Positions 34,115 through 43,415 are shown, counted from the stretch's first letter. The stretch is DNA of 64,000 bases from Bacteroidota bacterium (GCA_025963775.1 JAOQAD010000015.1:62001-126000), one strand, 5' to 3'. Program-made: numbers and translations. The notes: generated by a model not told the origin, from the sequence alone.

Positions 34115-34150
34115 AAAAATCCCGGTTTGTTATCAAACCGGGATTTTTAT
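34113..34150. terminator. Bidirectional terminator between hemH and a T9SS cargo gene
   Basis: A perfect 15-bp stem (34115-34129 with 34134-34148, core TCCCGGTTTG) with a TTAT loop, A run before and T run after. It overlaps the end of hemH and sits 10 bp from the next convergent gene. Confidence 0.9.
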
Positions 34151-34159
34151 TTTATACCA

Positions 34160-35734
34160 TTAAGGCTTTATGACCAGCCGCTGGCTGTAGAAGACATTCA
34201 TGCTCGAGGCCGTTACAAGGTAAACTCCCGGAGCTATATTGTGATCGCTGTCGATCGCTTCGATCTGCCCGTTTGCCGTTTCTATCACCATTACCTTGGA
34301 ATAGAATTCACGCCCCCTAATATCTCTTACCACAACGAGGATCTCCTGTCCTTTTGCCGCATTCAGCTGGATCTTTACATCGGATGCATTACCCGGGTTC
34401 GGGAAGATGGAGAATCCGAAATCGCCGTTTGCATGATATTCAACAGGTACAATGTTCGAATAAACGAAGACCCCGTTAAAGTCCGTTTGTTTCAGGCGGT
34501 AATAGGAAACGCCTTCATACGGATTGAAATCTGTTTCCATGTACTCGTGAACAGCGCTGCTGCTGCCTTGTCCGTCAACTTTAAGCACTTCTTCGAAAGT
34601 AGTTCCATCCTGGCTTCTTTCAAGTGTGAAATAATCGTTGTTGGTTTCAGTGGCAGTCACCCATTTCACAAGGACTTTACTTACATCAAGGTTCGCTTCA
34701 AAGCTCAGTAATTCAACCGGGAGCACTACCGGCACACAGCTCAGCGTAGATGATCCGCCGCCGGTATTCCAGCTCAGTGTATATGGCGCTGCACTGGCAG
34801 TATATCCATCCACGAGGAGAACATATACATCGCCTGCAGTAACAGCTAAGTTCTGAACCCACCTGTTACCGCCGGCACCTTCGCTGTTATCGGTCTGAGG
34901 TGAATTGTTTGCACTGTTGATGCCGGTATTTCCGGCGCTTGCCGCCCAGGAGCACCTGATTGGGTCAGCCGGTGGAGGGCAGGCATTGGTAGGCCCCCAT
35001 AATGCAAAATCATAATCATCCGAACCGCTACTTGGGGCGATAGTAAGCTGCAGTGTTCCGGTACTGCCGATATTTACATAATACCAGGAAGAGTTATGCT
35101 CTGTGGAGAGGCATCCCTGGTTACATACATTCAATTCCTGGGCTCCGGATCCGCTGCTGTTACCCACGAAGGAAGCATTGCTGCAGACCTGTGTTCCGCC
35201 ATTGCAGTTTTGAAGGCTGGCTCCGGGGGCAGGAATATAAAAGCAGATGCTGAATGTTCCTACATTTGCGGCAGCACTGCCATACATCCAGAACCTGAGG
35301 AAATAGGTGTCGCCCGGAATAAGCCCGCAAAGGGAAAGCTGCGGCATAGACCCCGGTCCGCTGTCATCATCGCAGGCAACACTGGTAAGCGTTCCTGTAC
35401 AGGTGTTGTCGGAAGAGCTGAACAGCTGCATCACACCATCGGTGATTGTACCGGTATTTGATGTAATAATGATCTGTCCGCTTGCCGGCGCCACAAATTT
35501 ATACCATACATCCGGGCTTCCCCGGCCGGGTGCCGTTGGGCAGGTAGGTGTATTGCCGTTTGCGGCATTGTTCTGATAAGTAGCCCCAACGGTTGTACCA
35601 GCTGTATATGTAGCGCAAATTCCCGAGTTTACAACCATTAATGTGGCCGCACAGGGAGTATTGCCCTGTGAAAAGCTTTTACCGCATAGCACAGTAAACA
35701 GAAAAGCGAAAATGATATGTTTGCTTAGCTTCAT
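34160..35734 (-). CDS. T9SS-secreted protein with two PPC-like beta domains
   Basis: 524 residues with a signal peptide (MKLSKHIIFAFLFTVLCGKSFSQ). Two beta-sandwich regions follow: about 25-165 (DVWYKFVAPASGQIIITS, ACDDDSGPG) and about 180-330 (SSWYYVNIGSTGTLQLTIAP, DYDFALWGP), both like pre-peptidase C-terminal domains. Next comes a fibronectin-like segment (VLVKWVTATETNNDYFTLERS) and a type A sorting domain (FGFSIFPNPGNASDVKIQL ... SQRLVIKP). It is probably a surface or secreted structural protein; no catalytic domain is seen. It follows a 106-residue exported protein by 7 bp on the same strand. Confidence 0.82.
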   Translation of the reverse strand: MKLSKHIIFAFLFTVLCGKSFSQGNTPCAATLMVVNSGICATYTAGTTVGATYQNNAANGNTPTCPTAPGRGSPDVWYKFVAPASGQIIITSNTGTITDGVMQLFSSSDNTCTGTLTSVACDDDSGPGSMPQLSLCGLIPGDTYFLRFWMYGSAAANVGTFSICFYIPAPGASLQNCNGGTQVCSNASFVGNSSGSGAQELNVCNQGCLSTEHNSSWYYVNIGSTGTLQLTIAPSSGSDDYDFALWGPTNACPPPADPIRCSWAASAGNTGINSANNSPQTDNSEGAGGNRWVQNLAVTAGDVYVLLVDGYTASAAPYTLSWNTGGGSSTLSCVPVVLPVELLSFEANLDVSKVLVKWVTATETNNDYFTLERSQDGTTFEEVLKVDGQGSSSAVHEYMETDFNPYEGVSYYRLKQTDFNGVFVYSNIVPVEYHANGDFGFSIFPNPGNASDVKIQLNAAKGQEILVVVRDIRGREFYSKVMVIETANGQIEAIDSDHNIAPGVYLVTASSMNVFYSQRLVIKP

Positions 35735-35741
35735 ATCTTTT

Positions 35742-36062
35742 TTATCTTTCTAAGCCTGTTGGGGCAGGTGAAATTTTCCTGAAATAACGGGGTACATACC
35801 CTAATTCTGTAAGTTTGAAAATGAATTTGGATTCGGGCGCATCAAAAGCCGATTTCAGGGTGATGGTGCTGTCTGAAGCTGAAAAGGACTGATCGTCCGA
35901 GTCAAACATGGCGCTTAATTCCGGGCTGATCTCCTTGGCTGTAACGGCAGTGTTAACTCCGTTGATCTTCATTTTGTAGATGATAGGGCTGGTGGCGGGA
36001 GTCTGAGCCCTTATGTAAACGGAAAAGAATAACAAAATCGCAACAAATAAACACTTCTTCAT
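35742..36062 (-). CDS. Small exported protein upstream of the PPC-like cargo gene
   Basis: 106 residues with a signal peptide (MKKCLFVAILLFFSVYIRAQ). The mature part is about 86 residues, polar, with KMKINGVNTAVTAKEISPEL and SKFIFKLTELGYVPRYFRKI. No family is recognised and there is no sorting domain. It sits 7 bp before the 524-residue T9SS cargo gene and is probably the first gene of that operon. Confidence 0.7.
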   Translation of the reverse strand: MKKCLFVAILLFFSVYIRAQTPATSPIIYKMKINGVNTAVTAKEISPELSAMFDSDDQSFSASDSTITLKSAFDAPESKFIFKLTELGYVPRYFRKISPAPTGLER

Positions 36063-36242
36063 GTATGTTTTTTGATAGATGCCTTAATAGCCGGGCAAGT
36101 TTTAAACAATAAATTAGAGTAGTAAAGAGTAGTTACTTATCTTTGTATAGATACAAAAATAAGCAAAAAAGTTGCATTTATCCTAATTAAAGTCCTTCTA
36201 AGCTCTGTCTTAAAATAAGCTTCTACGTATACTTGCAAAATA

Positions 36243-36911
36243 TTGTTTCGAAAGAAATTGACAAAAAGATACAAAATTCCGCTTTTCCTGCTTCTTTCCG
36301 TTTTTTTCTGCGGTTTTTCGCAATCTGGCAACAGCTGGCATCTTAAAAAATTTGAGAACGGGATTTCAGTTTACACGCGGAATGCACAAAATTCCGCTTT
36401 CAAGGAGCTCAAGTCCGTTTGTGTCCTCAAAACTTCACTGGGCAGTATTGTTGCCCTGCTGAACGATTGGGACACCTATCCGCAATGGGTGTACAAATGC
36501 GGCAAATCCACCACGCTGAAAAAGATCAGCGGGGCCGAGCTGATCCATTACCAGACAGTGGTGGCGCCCTGGCCGGTGGATAGCCGGGATTTTGTGGTGA
36601 ACGTGAGGCTTTCACAGGATCCTGTTTCCAGGATCGTGAAAATAGTTTCCAGCTGCCGGCCCGATTATATCCCCAAAGTGCCCGGCTATGTGCGGATCAC
36701 CGAGTTCAGCGCCTCCTGGACGCTTGTCCCGCAAAAGGACGGTAACGTGGAAGTGACCTACCAGCTGCTTGTAAATCCCGGAGGATATGTTCCGGCATGG
36801 CTGGTGAACCTTGCCGTGGTGGAAGGGCCCTATGAAACAACCCTTCATTTCATGGAATGGGTAATGAAGGAAAAATACCAAAAAGCTATTGTTCCCTTAA
36901 TAAAAGATTGA
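36243..36911 (+). CDS. START-domain (SRPBCC) lipid-binding-like protein
   Basis: 222 residues if translated from TTG at 36243; a second TTG lies at 36258 and there is no suitable ATG before the conserved part, so the start is uncertain. A hydrophobic signal or anchor segment (IPLFLLLSVFFCGFSQ) precedes a START-like domain: NGISVYTRNAQNSAFKELKS, LLNDWDTYPQWVYKC, APWPVDSRDFVVNVRL and GPYETTLHFMEWVMKEKYQ. START domains bind lipids or sterol-like ligands in a helix-grip cavity. The signal suggests periplasmic lipid binding (inference). It precedes the aminolipid acyltransferase pair by 61 bp. Confidence 0.78.
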   Translation: MFRKKLTKRYKIPLFLLLSVFFCGFSQSGNSWHLKKFENGISVYTRNAQNSAFKELKSVCVLKTSLGSIVALLNDWDTYPQWVYKCGKSTTLKKISGAELIHYQTVVAPWPVDSRDFVVNVRLSQDPVSRIVKIVSSCRPDYIPKVPGYVRITEFSASWTLVPQKDGNVEVTYQLLVNPGGYVPAWLVNLAVVEGPYETTLHFMEWVMKEKYQKAIVPLIKD

Positions 36912-36933
36912 AGGACTTTAACAAATAAAAATT

Positions 36934-36941
36934 TAACTTTG
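36934..36941 (+). promoter_or_regulatory. Putative -7 box (TAACTTTG) for the acyltransferase pair
   Basis: An exact TAnnTTTG match 31 bases before the ATG at 36973. A TTG at 36908-36910 lies 23 bases upstream, a little wider than the usual -33/-7 spacing. Confidence 0.4.
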
Positions 36942-36972
36942 CAGCCATTGTGAGAAACAATGAATATTGAAT

Positions 36973-37878
36973 ATGGCCATTGAAGATCAGAAAAAAAGCA
37001 GCATACCTGAGTCGGAGAAGTTTATAAACATTGAGAAAGCGATCGCTTCAAAAAATCCGAAACTCCTAAAATTTTTACCGGGATTTTTATTGCGTTACAT
37101 CAAGCGCACGATCCACGAAGATGAGCTGAATGATGCTATTTACCGTTATCGCGACCGGCACGACATTGAGTTTGTGAATGCAGCCATGGAAGAGTTTGGC
37201 GCCAATATAAATGTGCAGGGAGATGAGAACATACCACGTACAGGCGGGGTGATCATGGCAGCAAACCACCCGCTTGGAGGGCTTGACGGTGTTGCATTCA
37301 TGAAAGTGGCGGGGCAGTACAGGCCCGATATCCGCTTTTTTGTGAATGACCTCCTGATGGCACTCAAAAATTTCGGCTCTATTTTTATCCCCGTAAACAA
37401 GCACGGAAGGAACTCTTCGGATTACATGCAGAAATTTGAAGAGATCTATGCATCCGACAATTGCCTGCTGATCTTTCCTGCCGGACTGGTTTCGAGAAGG
37501 CAGAAAGGCCATGTGATCCAGGACCTGGTATGGCGCAAAAGCTTTATTACAAAGGCAATCCAGTATAAAAAGAATGTGGTCCCTGTTTTTATTGACGGTA
37601 ACAATTCTAAGTTTTTTTATAACCTCGCTTACTGGAGAAAAAAGATCGGCATCAAAGCAAACCTCGAAATGTTCTACCTTGTAGACGAAATGTACAAACA
37701 AAAAGGAAAAACCATTACCTTTATTTTCGGAGAAGCGATCTCCTGGGAAACATTTACGAAAGATCAGCCGGCCGAATACTGGTCGGAAATGGTGAAACAG
37801 CATGTGTATGCTTTAAAATCGGGAGACAAGTCCAAAATGCTCCCTACCATTAAAGGCCATCAGAATGCTTCAAAATAA
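36973..37878 (+). CDS. PlsC-like O-acyltransferase, GlsA/OlsA type
   Basis: 301 residues from the ATG at 36973. The acyltransferase motifs are NHPLGGLDGVAF (HX4D), FFVNDLLMAL, IFIPVNKHGRN and LIFPAGLVSRR. The N-terminal helical extension (EKFINIEKAIASKNPKLLKFLPG) and the overall layout match the bacterial acyltransferases that esterify lyso-aminolipids rather than glycerol phosphate. The next gene, 11 bp downstream, is the matching N-acyltransferase-like GNAT. Together they resemble GlsA/GlsB of Bacteroides (glycine lipids) or OlsA/OlsB (ornithine lipids). The amino acid used is not predictable here. Confidence 0.8.
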   Translation: MAIEDQKKSSIPESEKFINIEKAIASKNPKLLKFLPGFLLRYIKRTIHEDELNDAIYRYRDRHDIEFVNAAMEEFGANINVQGDENIPRTGGVIMAANHPLGGLDGVAFMKVAGQYRPDIRFFVNDLLMALKNFGSIFIPVNKHGRNSSDYMQKFEEIYASDNCLLIFPAGLVSRRQKGHVIQDLVWRKSFITKAIQYKKNVVPVFIDGNNSKFFYNLAYWRKKIGIKANLEMFYLVDEMYKQKGKTITFIFGEAISWETFTKDQPAEYWSEMVKQHVYALKSGDKSKMLPTIKGHQNASK

Positions 37879-37889
37879 TTATTGAACGT

Positions 37890-38813
37890 ATGCAAGCCAT
37901 TATAGAACCGGTCGACAAAAAAGTATTAGAATCAGAGCTTACTCCCCAGCGCTTTGTGCGCGATACCAATAACGGGAACAATGAGATCTACATCATTACG
38001 CAGCACGATTCCCCGAATGTAATGAAGGAGATCGGGCGGCTGCGTGAATACACATTCCGAACTGCCGGCGGCGGCACCGGGCACGAGATCGATATCGATG
38101 AGTTTGATGTGGCCGATGCGCCTTACAAGCAGCTCATCGTGTGGAACCCGGAAGAGAAAGAAATTGTAGGAGGTTACCGCTTTATAAAATTAAAAGATGC
38201 GCCTCTTGAAAATGGCATTGTACAGGTAGCCACCACAGAGCTTTTCCGCTTTTCAGAAAAATTCATGAAGGAATACGTTCCTTATACCATAGAATTGGGC
38301 CGTTCATTCGTACAGCCGAAATACCAGCCTTCCGTAGATAACCGCAAAGGATTGTTTTCACTGGATAACCTTTGGGACGGGCTTGGCGCTATTGTGGTGG
38401 ACAATCCCGACATCGAACATTTTTTCGGCAAGGTAACCATGTACACCGATTTTAATATCGAAGCACGCGATATGATCCTTGCTTTCATGGAGCATTTTTT
38501 CCCTGATCCCGAAAAGCTGGTGAGCCCGCTCGAGCCGCTGCATTTAAAAACAGATGTATCCGGATTTATCAGTTCGATCGAAGGCCTTTCTTATAAGGAA
38601 GCGCACCGCATCCTTGGGCAGAATGTCCGTGAGCGCGGTGAACACATACCTCCGCTGGTGAATGCATACATGAACCTTTCTGCCACCATGAAAACATTCG
38701 GTACCTCCATGAACTCGCATTTTGGCGAAGTGGAGGAGACCGGCATCCTGGTGACCATTGCAGACATTTACGATACCAAAAAAGAGCGGCATCTCGCTAC
38801 CTATAAGAAGTAG
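37890..38813 (+). CDS. GNAT-type N-acyltransferase, GlsB/OlsB-like
   Basis: 307 residues. Conserved blocks are IGRLREYTFRTAGGGTGHEID, QLIVWNPEEKEIVGGYRFI, IELGRSFVQPKYQ and LWDGLGAIVVDNPDIEHFFGKVTM, the pattern of OlsB-like acyltransferases that transfer a 3-hydroxy fatty acid to the amino group of an amino acid. This would give the lyso-lipid then acylated by the upstream PlsC-like enzyme. The two genes are 11 bp apart on one strand. The C-terminal part (about 200-307) is longer than in the minimal OlsB proteins. Confidence 0.8.
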   Translation: MQAIIEPVDKKVLESELTPQRFVRDTNNGNNEIYIITQHDSPNVMKEIGRLREYTFRTAGGGTGHEIDIDEFDVADAPYKQLIVWNPEEKEIVGGYRFIKLKDAPLENGIVQVATTELFRFSEKFMKEYVPYTIELGRSFVQPKYQPSVDNRKGLFSLDNLWDGLGAIVVDNPDIEHFFGKVTMYTDFNIEARDMILAFMEHFFPDPEKLVSPLEPLHLKTDVSGFISSIEGLSYKEAHRILGQNVRERGEHIPPLVNAYMNLSATMKTFGTSMNSHFGEVEETGILVTIADIYDTKKERHLATYKK

Positions 38814-38962
38814 CGCTGTTTTTATTGCCCGTTTTCCCTCCCGGTTATTTTTACAAATAACCCAAAAATCTTACATCTGCCCGTTTTTCATTTAGTTCGG
38901 TTATTAAGCCCTCCCGGAGTGCCGTTACTTTGCCTCGTTAATAACCCCTAAACTATTAAGCC

Positions 38963-40723
38963 ATGAAAAAATGTTTACTAATCGCATTTAGTGTCCTGAT
39001 CACTAAAAGTGAAGCACAGCAGATCTCCTTTGAAAAAACGTATGCAAGCAAAGCTTCCCTGGAAGCGTCCTCTGTAATTATGGTTTCTCATCCTGATTCA
39101 TCCGTAGCTTCCCCTGCGGAGAACCTTACGTATTCCATTCAGCAAACTACTGAAGGAGGTTACATTAAACTGTCACCGGAAAAAGGAATTTCAGAAGACC
39201 TGAACATCAGACTTTCAAAAACAGATAAGTACGGAAGGATCACCTGGGAAAAAGTGTTTGGCGGATCTTCCGACGATATTGGAAAATCGGTGCGCCAGGC
39301 AGCTGATGGCGGTTATGTATTCACAGGCTCAACCAAAAGCTTCGGAGTAGGCGGATACGACGTGTTGCTGACAAAAACCGATTCGCTTGGCAATGAGCAG
39401 TGGACAAAAACGTTTGGAGGCACAGGCGATGATAATGGAGCGCTTTTACGCCTTTCATCAGATGGCGGCTACGTGATCTCAGGAACAAGCAACAGCTTTG
39501 GTGCGGGCGACAGGGATATATATGTAATTAAAACGGATGTAAACGGCGAGCTTGCATGGGCGAAAACATACGGCGGAACAAGCGATGACAAAGGCTGCTC
39601 TGTACTTGAGCTTTCGGGCAACAACCTGCTCGTGCTGGGAACAACTTACAGCTTCGGGGCAGGCCAGTCGGATATTTACCTGCTGAAGCTTGGTTCGGAT
39701 GGAACGGAGCAGTGGGGAAAAGCGATAGGTGGCGCGGATGCTGAAACAGGCACGGCGGTGAGCGTTGCACAGGACGGCGGATTCATTATCACCGGATCGA
39801 CCTCCAGCTTTGGCGAAGGTGCTGAAGACCTTTACCTGGTTCATACAAACGGGAACGGCGATGTTACCTGGTCGAAAACCTATGGTGGCATCAAAACCGA
39901 AAATGCTTATGGTGTAAAGCCGACAGCTGATGGTGGATACATTGTTGCCGGCTCAACAAGCAGTTTCGGAGTGGAAGGCTCTGACCTGTACCTTATTAAA
40001 GCCGACAGCACAGGAAATTTACAGTGGAGCAAAACGTATGGTACCGACGGGAATGATATGGGAACTGCTGTGATCGGGACAAACGACGGAGGATATGCAG
40101 TGATTGGCGGCACAGAGAATTTCATCATGGGAAAAATGGAAACATACATGGTCAAAACCGATGCAAGCGGAAATACGTTATGCAATACGGCCATCACCAC
40201 ATCGGCAAGCGGAATGGCGCCATTTACCGAAGCGGTGATCAGCCCTAATTTTTTAACCGATGGATTATCAATGGCAACCAGCTGTTCATTGGTGAGCCCC
40301 GACTCATTGGTTGCGGAACAACTGCGTGTGCTCTGCTCCAGCGAGGCACTTATTGTGAACAACGCTTCAATTATGCCGGGCCTCGACAGCAATTTGCTCA
40401 ATGCAGATGCACAGGTCTTTGATTCGGCTTTCGTTGCAAAATCATTCGTAGCGACGGCGGCAGCTGAAACATTCAACGTATATCCGAACCCGGGTAACGG
40501 ATCCGATATTCATGTGGCGATTAACTCGGCAATGGGTGAAGAGCTGCTGGTGATGGTGTACGATGTAATGGGAAGAGAAAGCTATTCAAAAGTGCTGGTG
40601 ATGGAAACAGAAGGAGAAAATGTATTTGCGATCGATCCTGATGGCAGGCTGAAGCCCGGTGTTTACATGATCACCGCCACATCTCAGAGAAGTAATTTCA
40701 GCAAAACGCTGATCGTAAAATAA
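38963..40723 (+). CDS. T9SS-secreted propeller-like repeat protein
   Basis: 586 residues; the signal peptide is short (MKKCLLIAFSVLITKSEAQQ). Six clear repeats of about 50 residues, plus a partial one, carry the pattern KTDxxGNxxWxKTFGGxxDDxGxxVxxxxDGGYVxxGSTxSFGxG, spanning about 65-405, suggesting a beta-propeller. A linker with unrelated sequence (about 405-490) leads to a type A sorting domain (FNVYPNPGNGSDIHVAINS ... NFSKTLIVK). Function is unknown. The leader just before the ATG resembles that of the tonB gene at 53083. A terminator follows at 40780. Confidence 0.82.
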   Translation: MKKCLLIAFSVLITKSEAQQISFEKTYASKASLEASSVIMVSHPDSSVASPAENLTYSIQQTTEGGYIKLSPEKGISEDLNIRLSKTDKYGRITWEKVFGGSSDDIGKSVRQAADGGYVFTGSTKSFGVGGYDVLLTKTDSLGNEQWTKTFGGTGDDNGALLRLSSDGGYVISGTSNSFGAGDRDIYVIKTDVNGELAWAKTYGGTSDDKGCSVLELSGNNLLVLGTTYSFGAGQSDIYLLKLGSDGTEQWGKAIGGADAETGTAVSVAQDGGFIITGSTSSFGEGAEDLYLVHTNGNGDVTWSKTYGGIKTENAYGVKPTADGGYIVAGSTSSFGVEGSDLYLIKADSTGNLQWSKTYGTDGNDMGTAVIGTNDGGYAVIGGTENFIMGKMETYMVKTDASGNTLCNTAITTSASGMAPFTEAVISPNFLTDGLSMATSCSLVSPDSLVAEQLRVLCSSEALIVNNASIMPGLDSNLLNADAQVFDSAFVAKSFVATAAAETFNVYPNPGNGSDIHVAINSAMGEELLVMVYDVMGRESYSKVLVMETEGENVFAIDPDGRLKPGVYMITATSQRSNFSKTLIVK

Positions 40724-40779
40724 AAGGCAAAAATAGTTTATGGGGTCTGATCAGATTTAGGGTTCTTATCAGATAGAGA

Positions 40780-40809
40780 GCAGCCGTTCCTTGGGACGGC
40801 TGCTTTTTT
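40780..40809 (+). terminator. Rho-independent terminator before engB
   Basis: GCAGCCGTTCC pairs with GGGACGGCTGC (one G-T pair) and is followed by TTTTTT. Confidence 0.85.
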
Positions 40810-40857
40810 ATAAAAAAATGCTACCTTTATTTTTTTAAATAAAAGACCAATCCAACA

Positions 40858-41457
40858 ATGGAGATCCGCTCGGCACAATTCGTTATCAGTAATACAGACA
40901 TTGCAAAATGTCCGGCGCCGGCACTGCCCGAATATGCATTTATCGGGAGGTCCAATGTTGGGAAATCATCTCTCATCAACATGCTGGTGAGCCGCAAGGA
41001 CATGGCCAAAACCTCCGGCAAGCCCGGTAAAACGCAGCTGATCAATCATTTCATTGTGAATGAGAACTGGTACCTGGTCGATCTTCCGGGTTACGGCTAT
41101 GCGCAGGTGTCGAAAGAGAAGCGTGAAAAATGGGAAAAATTCATCCGCGATTATATCCTGAACCGTGAGAACCTCATGTGCCTGTTCGTGCTGGTGGATT
41201 CGCGCTTAAGCCCGCAGCAGGTGGATCTTGAGTTCATGGACTGGCTGGGGGAGAACAACATTCCGTTCGTGATGGTGTTTACAAAAATGGACAAGCTTTC
41301 GAAGGCAAAAACGGCGAATAACATTGCCAACTACAAGGAAGAGATGGGCCGCAGCTGGGATGAGCTTCCTCCCTGCTTCTATACTTCGGCAGAAAAGAAA
41401 GAAGGCAGGAAAGAGATCCTTGATTTTATCTCTGATACAAACAAACTGTTTAAGTAG
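40858..41457 (+). CDS. engB: Ribosome biogenesis GTPase EngB (YihA/YsxC)
   Basis: 199 residues, normal length. G1 is GRSNVGKSS (30-38), G2 lies in [14 protein letters not shown]3 is [21 protein letters not shown] and G4 is TKMDKLSK, with a G5-like TSAEKKEGR. EngB helps assemble the large ribosomal subunit. It is monocistronic between two T9SS cargo genes. A TACCTTTA sequence upstream is one mismatch from the -7 consensus. Confidence 0.95.
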   Translation: MEIRSAQFVISNTDIAKCPAPALPEYAFIGRSNVGKSSLINMLVSRKDMAKTSGKPGKTQLINHFIVNENWYLVDLPGYGYAQVSKEKREKWEKFIRDYILNRENLMCLFVLVDSRLSPQQVDLEFMDWLGENNIPFVMVFTKMDKLSKAKTANNIANYKEEMGRSWDELPPCFYTSAEKKEGRKEILDFISDTNKLFK

Positions 41458-41525
41458 GAGAACAAGGCCTGCTTCTCGATACGCTTCGCACTCGAAGTGA
41501 CCTTGTCAGGAAACAGCATAAATCA

Positions 41526-41563
41526 AAAAGGCCCCGTGCATTTGCATAGGGCCTTTCCTTTTA
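41526..41563. terminator. Terminator between engB and a T9SS cargo gene
   Basis: AAAGGCCC and GGGCCTTT form an 8-bp stem with an inner TGCA/TGCA pairing, flanked by A and T/C-rich runs. The two flanking genes are convergent. Confidence 0.8.
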
Positions 41564-41576
41564 TAATGTAAGCTGC

Positions 41577-43415
41577 TTACTTGCTTCTCAGCAATGTAAC
41601 AAAGCCTGCCGTGCTGTTGTCTTTCGAGGTAACAGAAACTGCTTTCAGGATAAAATAATATGTTCCGTCGCTCAGCTCAACTCCTGAAGTGGTGCGGCCG
41701 TCCCATTTAACGCCTGCATCGGTGGAGGTGAATACTTTTGTTCCCCAGCGGTTGAATACATCGAGCTGGAATTCTTTAATTCCGGAACTGTTGATGAAGA
41801 AGAAGTCATTAACACCATCGCCGTCCGGTGTAAACACGTTCGGGATGTTGATGAACTCAAGCACATCCACATCGATCACCATGCAGGCCGTATCGGCGCA
41901 GCCAGTGCTGTTGCTTGCTGTTAAGCAAACAGTCTGTAAACCGTTGTTGGTATATCCGTGAGAAGGATTCTGCAGCCCGGATGTTCCGCCGTCGCCGAAA
42001 TCCCATGCCCATGAAGTGGCTCCGCCTGTGCTCAGGTCGGCAAAGTTGTAGTTAAAGCCGATGGAAGTGGTATCGAAATTTGCCACCGGTGGAAATGAAA
42101 CATTCACCGTACAGGAAACCGGGTCAGAAAAACATCCGACAGAGTTCGTATCGATCACCGTGATAGGGCCGGAAACTGCGCCCCAGTCAACATTGATGCT
42201 GTTCGTGCCTGCCCCGGAAGTGATGGTTGTTCCTGCAGGAGTTGACCATACGTACGTTGAACCTGCCGGTGCGCCGCTCGCAGTAAATGTATTTCCGCTG
42301 GAGAATGCACATACATCGTTACATGCAAATACAGGCTCGGAGAGTTTCGCACGCGATAAAATATACGGGTCGTTTGAAAAATCCGACCAGCTTGTTTTCA
42401 GGTTATCATTATAGGTTGCACTTGCAGTAGCGGTAACAGTTCCCATGTTATTCCACAAAGCACCCGTTGGAGTGTTCCATTGTGCAAGCCCGTCCCATGG
42501 GCCATCAGCAGCCTGGTCATAAAAAATATCAATGTTCGCATTGTCAGCTCCCGCTGAGCGGTTGACCTGGTGGTAGAACTTGTTGGTCACCTTACACATG
42601 GACGTGTCAATCTGCAGCACATTGAACCCATCAAGCGTGGCAGTGTTGTTTCCAAGCCGCGCCGTGAATGTGTTTGCTGCAAATGATCCCGGTGTAAGCT
42701 GTACAGCGCGGAAACGCTGTGTTCCATTGCTTGAGCCGGTAGGGAATACATACGCTGAGGTGGAATTGGTAACCCTTGATAAGGATCCGCCCACATCGCT
42801 GCTTACATATCCTTCGCCACCGAATGTGGTAATGCCGGTAACCGCTGCCACAGCAGGGTTCAGCACAAACATAGTATTTGTTTTTGTTTCAAGCTCGCGG
42901 TCGCTGAGGTCTAAAACACCGTTTGTTCCGATGTTCGCATTTACAAGCTGCAGTGTTTTCTTACGGTTGGCAGCAAGGCCGGTACCGGTAAGTGTAAGGT
43001 TATTGAAGGTGGTTACAGTTCCAACAGTGCTGGTCACGAACTGCTGAAGATTGCCGTTCAGGATCACAGTGCTGGTGCCTGCAGAAAAAGTTGCATCATT
43101 GGTCCAGTCCTGCTCTACTTTATATGTTCCGTTCCCCTGCAGCGTGGATCCGTTGGTAAGCAGTACGCTTCCCGGTGTTCCGCTGTTTGCAATGGTCATG
43201 GTGCCGTTATTCTCAAATACAGGAGTTGTTCCCGCTGCACCGTCGTTCTGGAAACCGCCATTCACCTGCACAATTGCGGCAGGAGCAGTATACACCAGCG
43301 CACCGTTATTGAACAGGATGTTCTGGGAGATTGCGGGAAAACCTGTGAGTCCTGCAATAGCAAGCAATCCGATGGTTTTACCTAAGCTGTGTTTTGGAGT
43401 AGTCGTTTTATTCAT
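41577..43415 (-). CDS. T9SS type B cargo protein with PKD domain and CHU_C sorting domain
   Basis: 612 residues with a signal peptide. The N-terminal half (about 30-330) is a beta-rich repeat region like those of large Bacteroidota surface proteins (NNGALVYTAPAAIVQVNGGF, TVILNGNLQQFVTSTVGTV). A PKD domain (about 440-520) has YNFADLSTGGATSWAWDFGDGG and SHGYTNNGLQTVCLT. The C-terminus (from about 527) is the gliding-associated type B sorting domain: FINIPNVFTPDGDGVNDFF ... FNRWGTKVF ... WDGRTTSGVELSDGTYYFIL. It is therefore exported by the T9SS and probably handled by a PorP/SprF-type partner, which is not encoded nearby. Confidence 0.88.
   Translation of the reverse strand: MNKTTTPKHSLGKTIGLLAIAGLTGFPAISQNILFNNGALVYTAPAAIVQVNGGFQNDGAAGTTPVFENNGTMTIANSGTPGSVLLTNGSTLQGNGTYKVEQDWTNDATFSAGTSTVILNGNLQQFVTSTVGTVTTFNNLTLTGTGLAANRKKTLQLVNANIGTNGVLDLSDRELETKTNTMFVLNPAVAAVTGITTFGGEGYVSSDVGGSLSRVTNSTSAYVFPTGSSNGTQRFRAVQLTPGSFAANTFTARLGNNTATLDGFNVLQIDTSMCKVTNKFYHQVNRSAGADNANIDIFYDQAADGPWDGLAQWNTPTGALWNNMGTVTATASATYNDNLKTSWSDFSNDPYILSRAKLSEPVFACNDVCAFSSGNTFTASGAPAGSTYVWSTPAGTTITSGAGTNSINVDWGAVSGPITVIDTNSVGCFSDPVSCTVNVSFPPVANFDTTSIGFNYNFADLSTGGATSWAWDFGDGGTSGLQNPSHGYTNNGLQTVCLTASNSTGCADTACMVIDVDVLEFINIPNVFTPDGDGVNDFFFINSSGIKEFQLDVFNRWGTKVFTSTDAGVKWDGRTTSGVELSDGTYYFILKAVSVTSKDNSTAGFVTLLRSK

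Noticed and set aside
34127-34711. 194-codon plus-strand open frame
   Set aside because: Antisense to a T9SS cargo gene with clear signal peptide and sorting domain; composition is that of a shadow frame.
40745-40754. TCTGATCAGA palindrome as an operator site
   Set aside because: It lies downstream of a gene and before a terminator, with no promoter nearby; likely chance.
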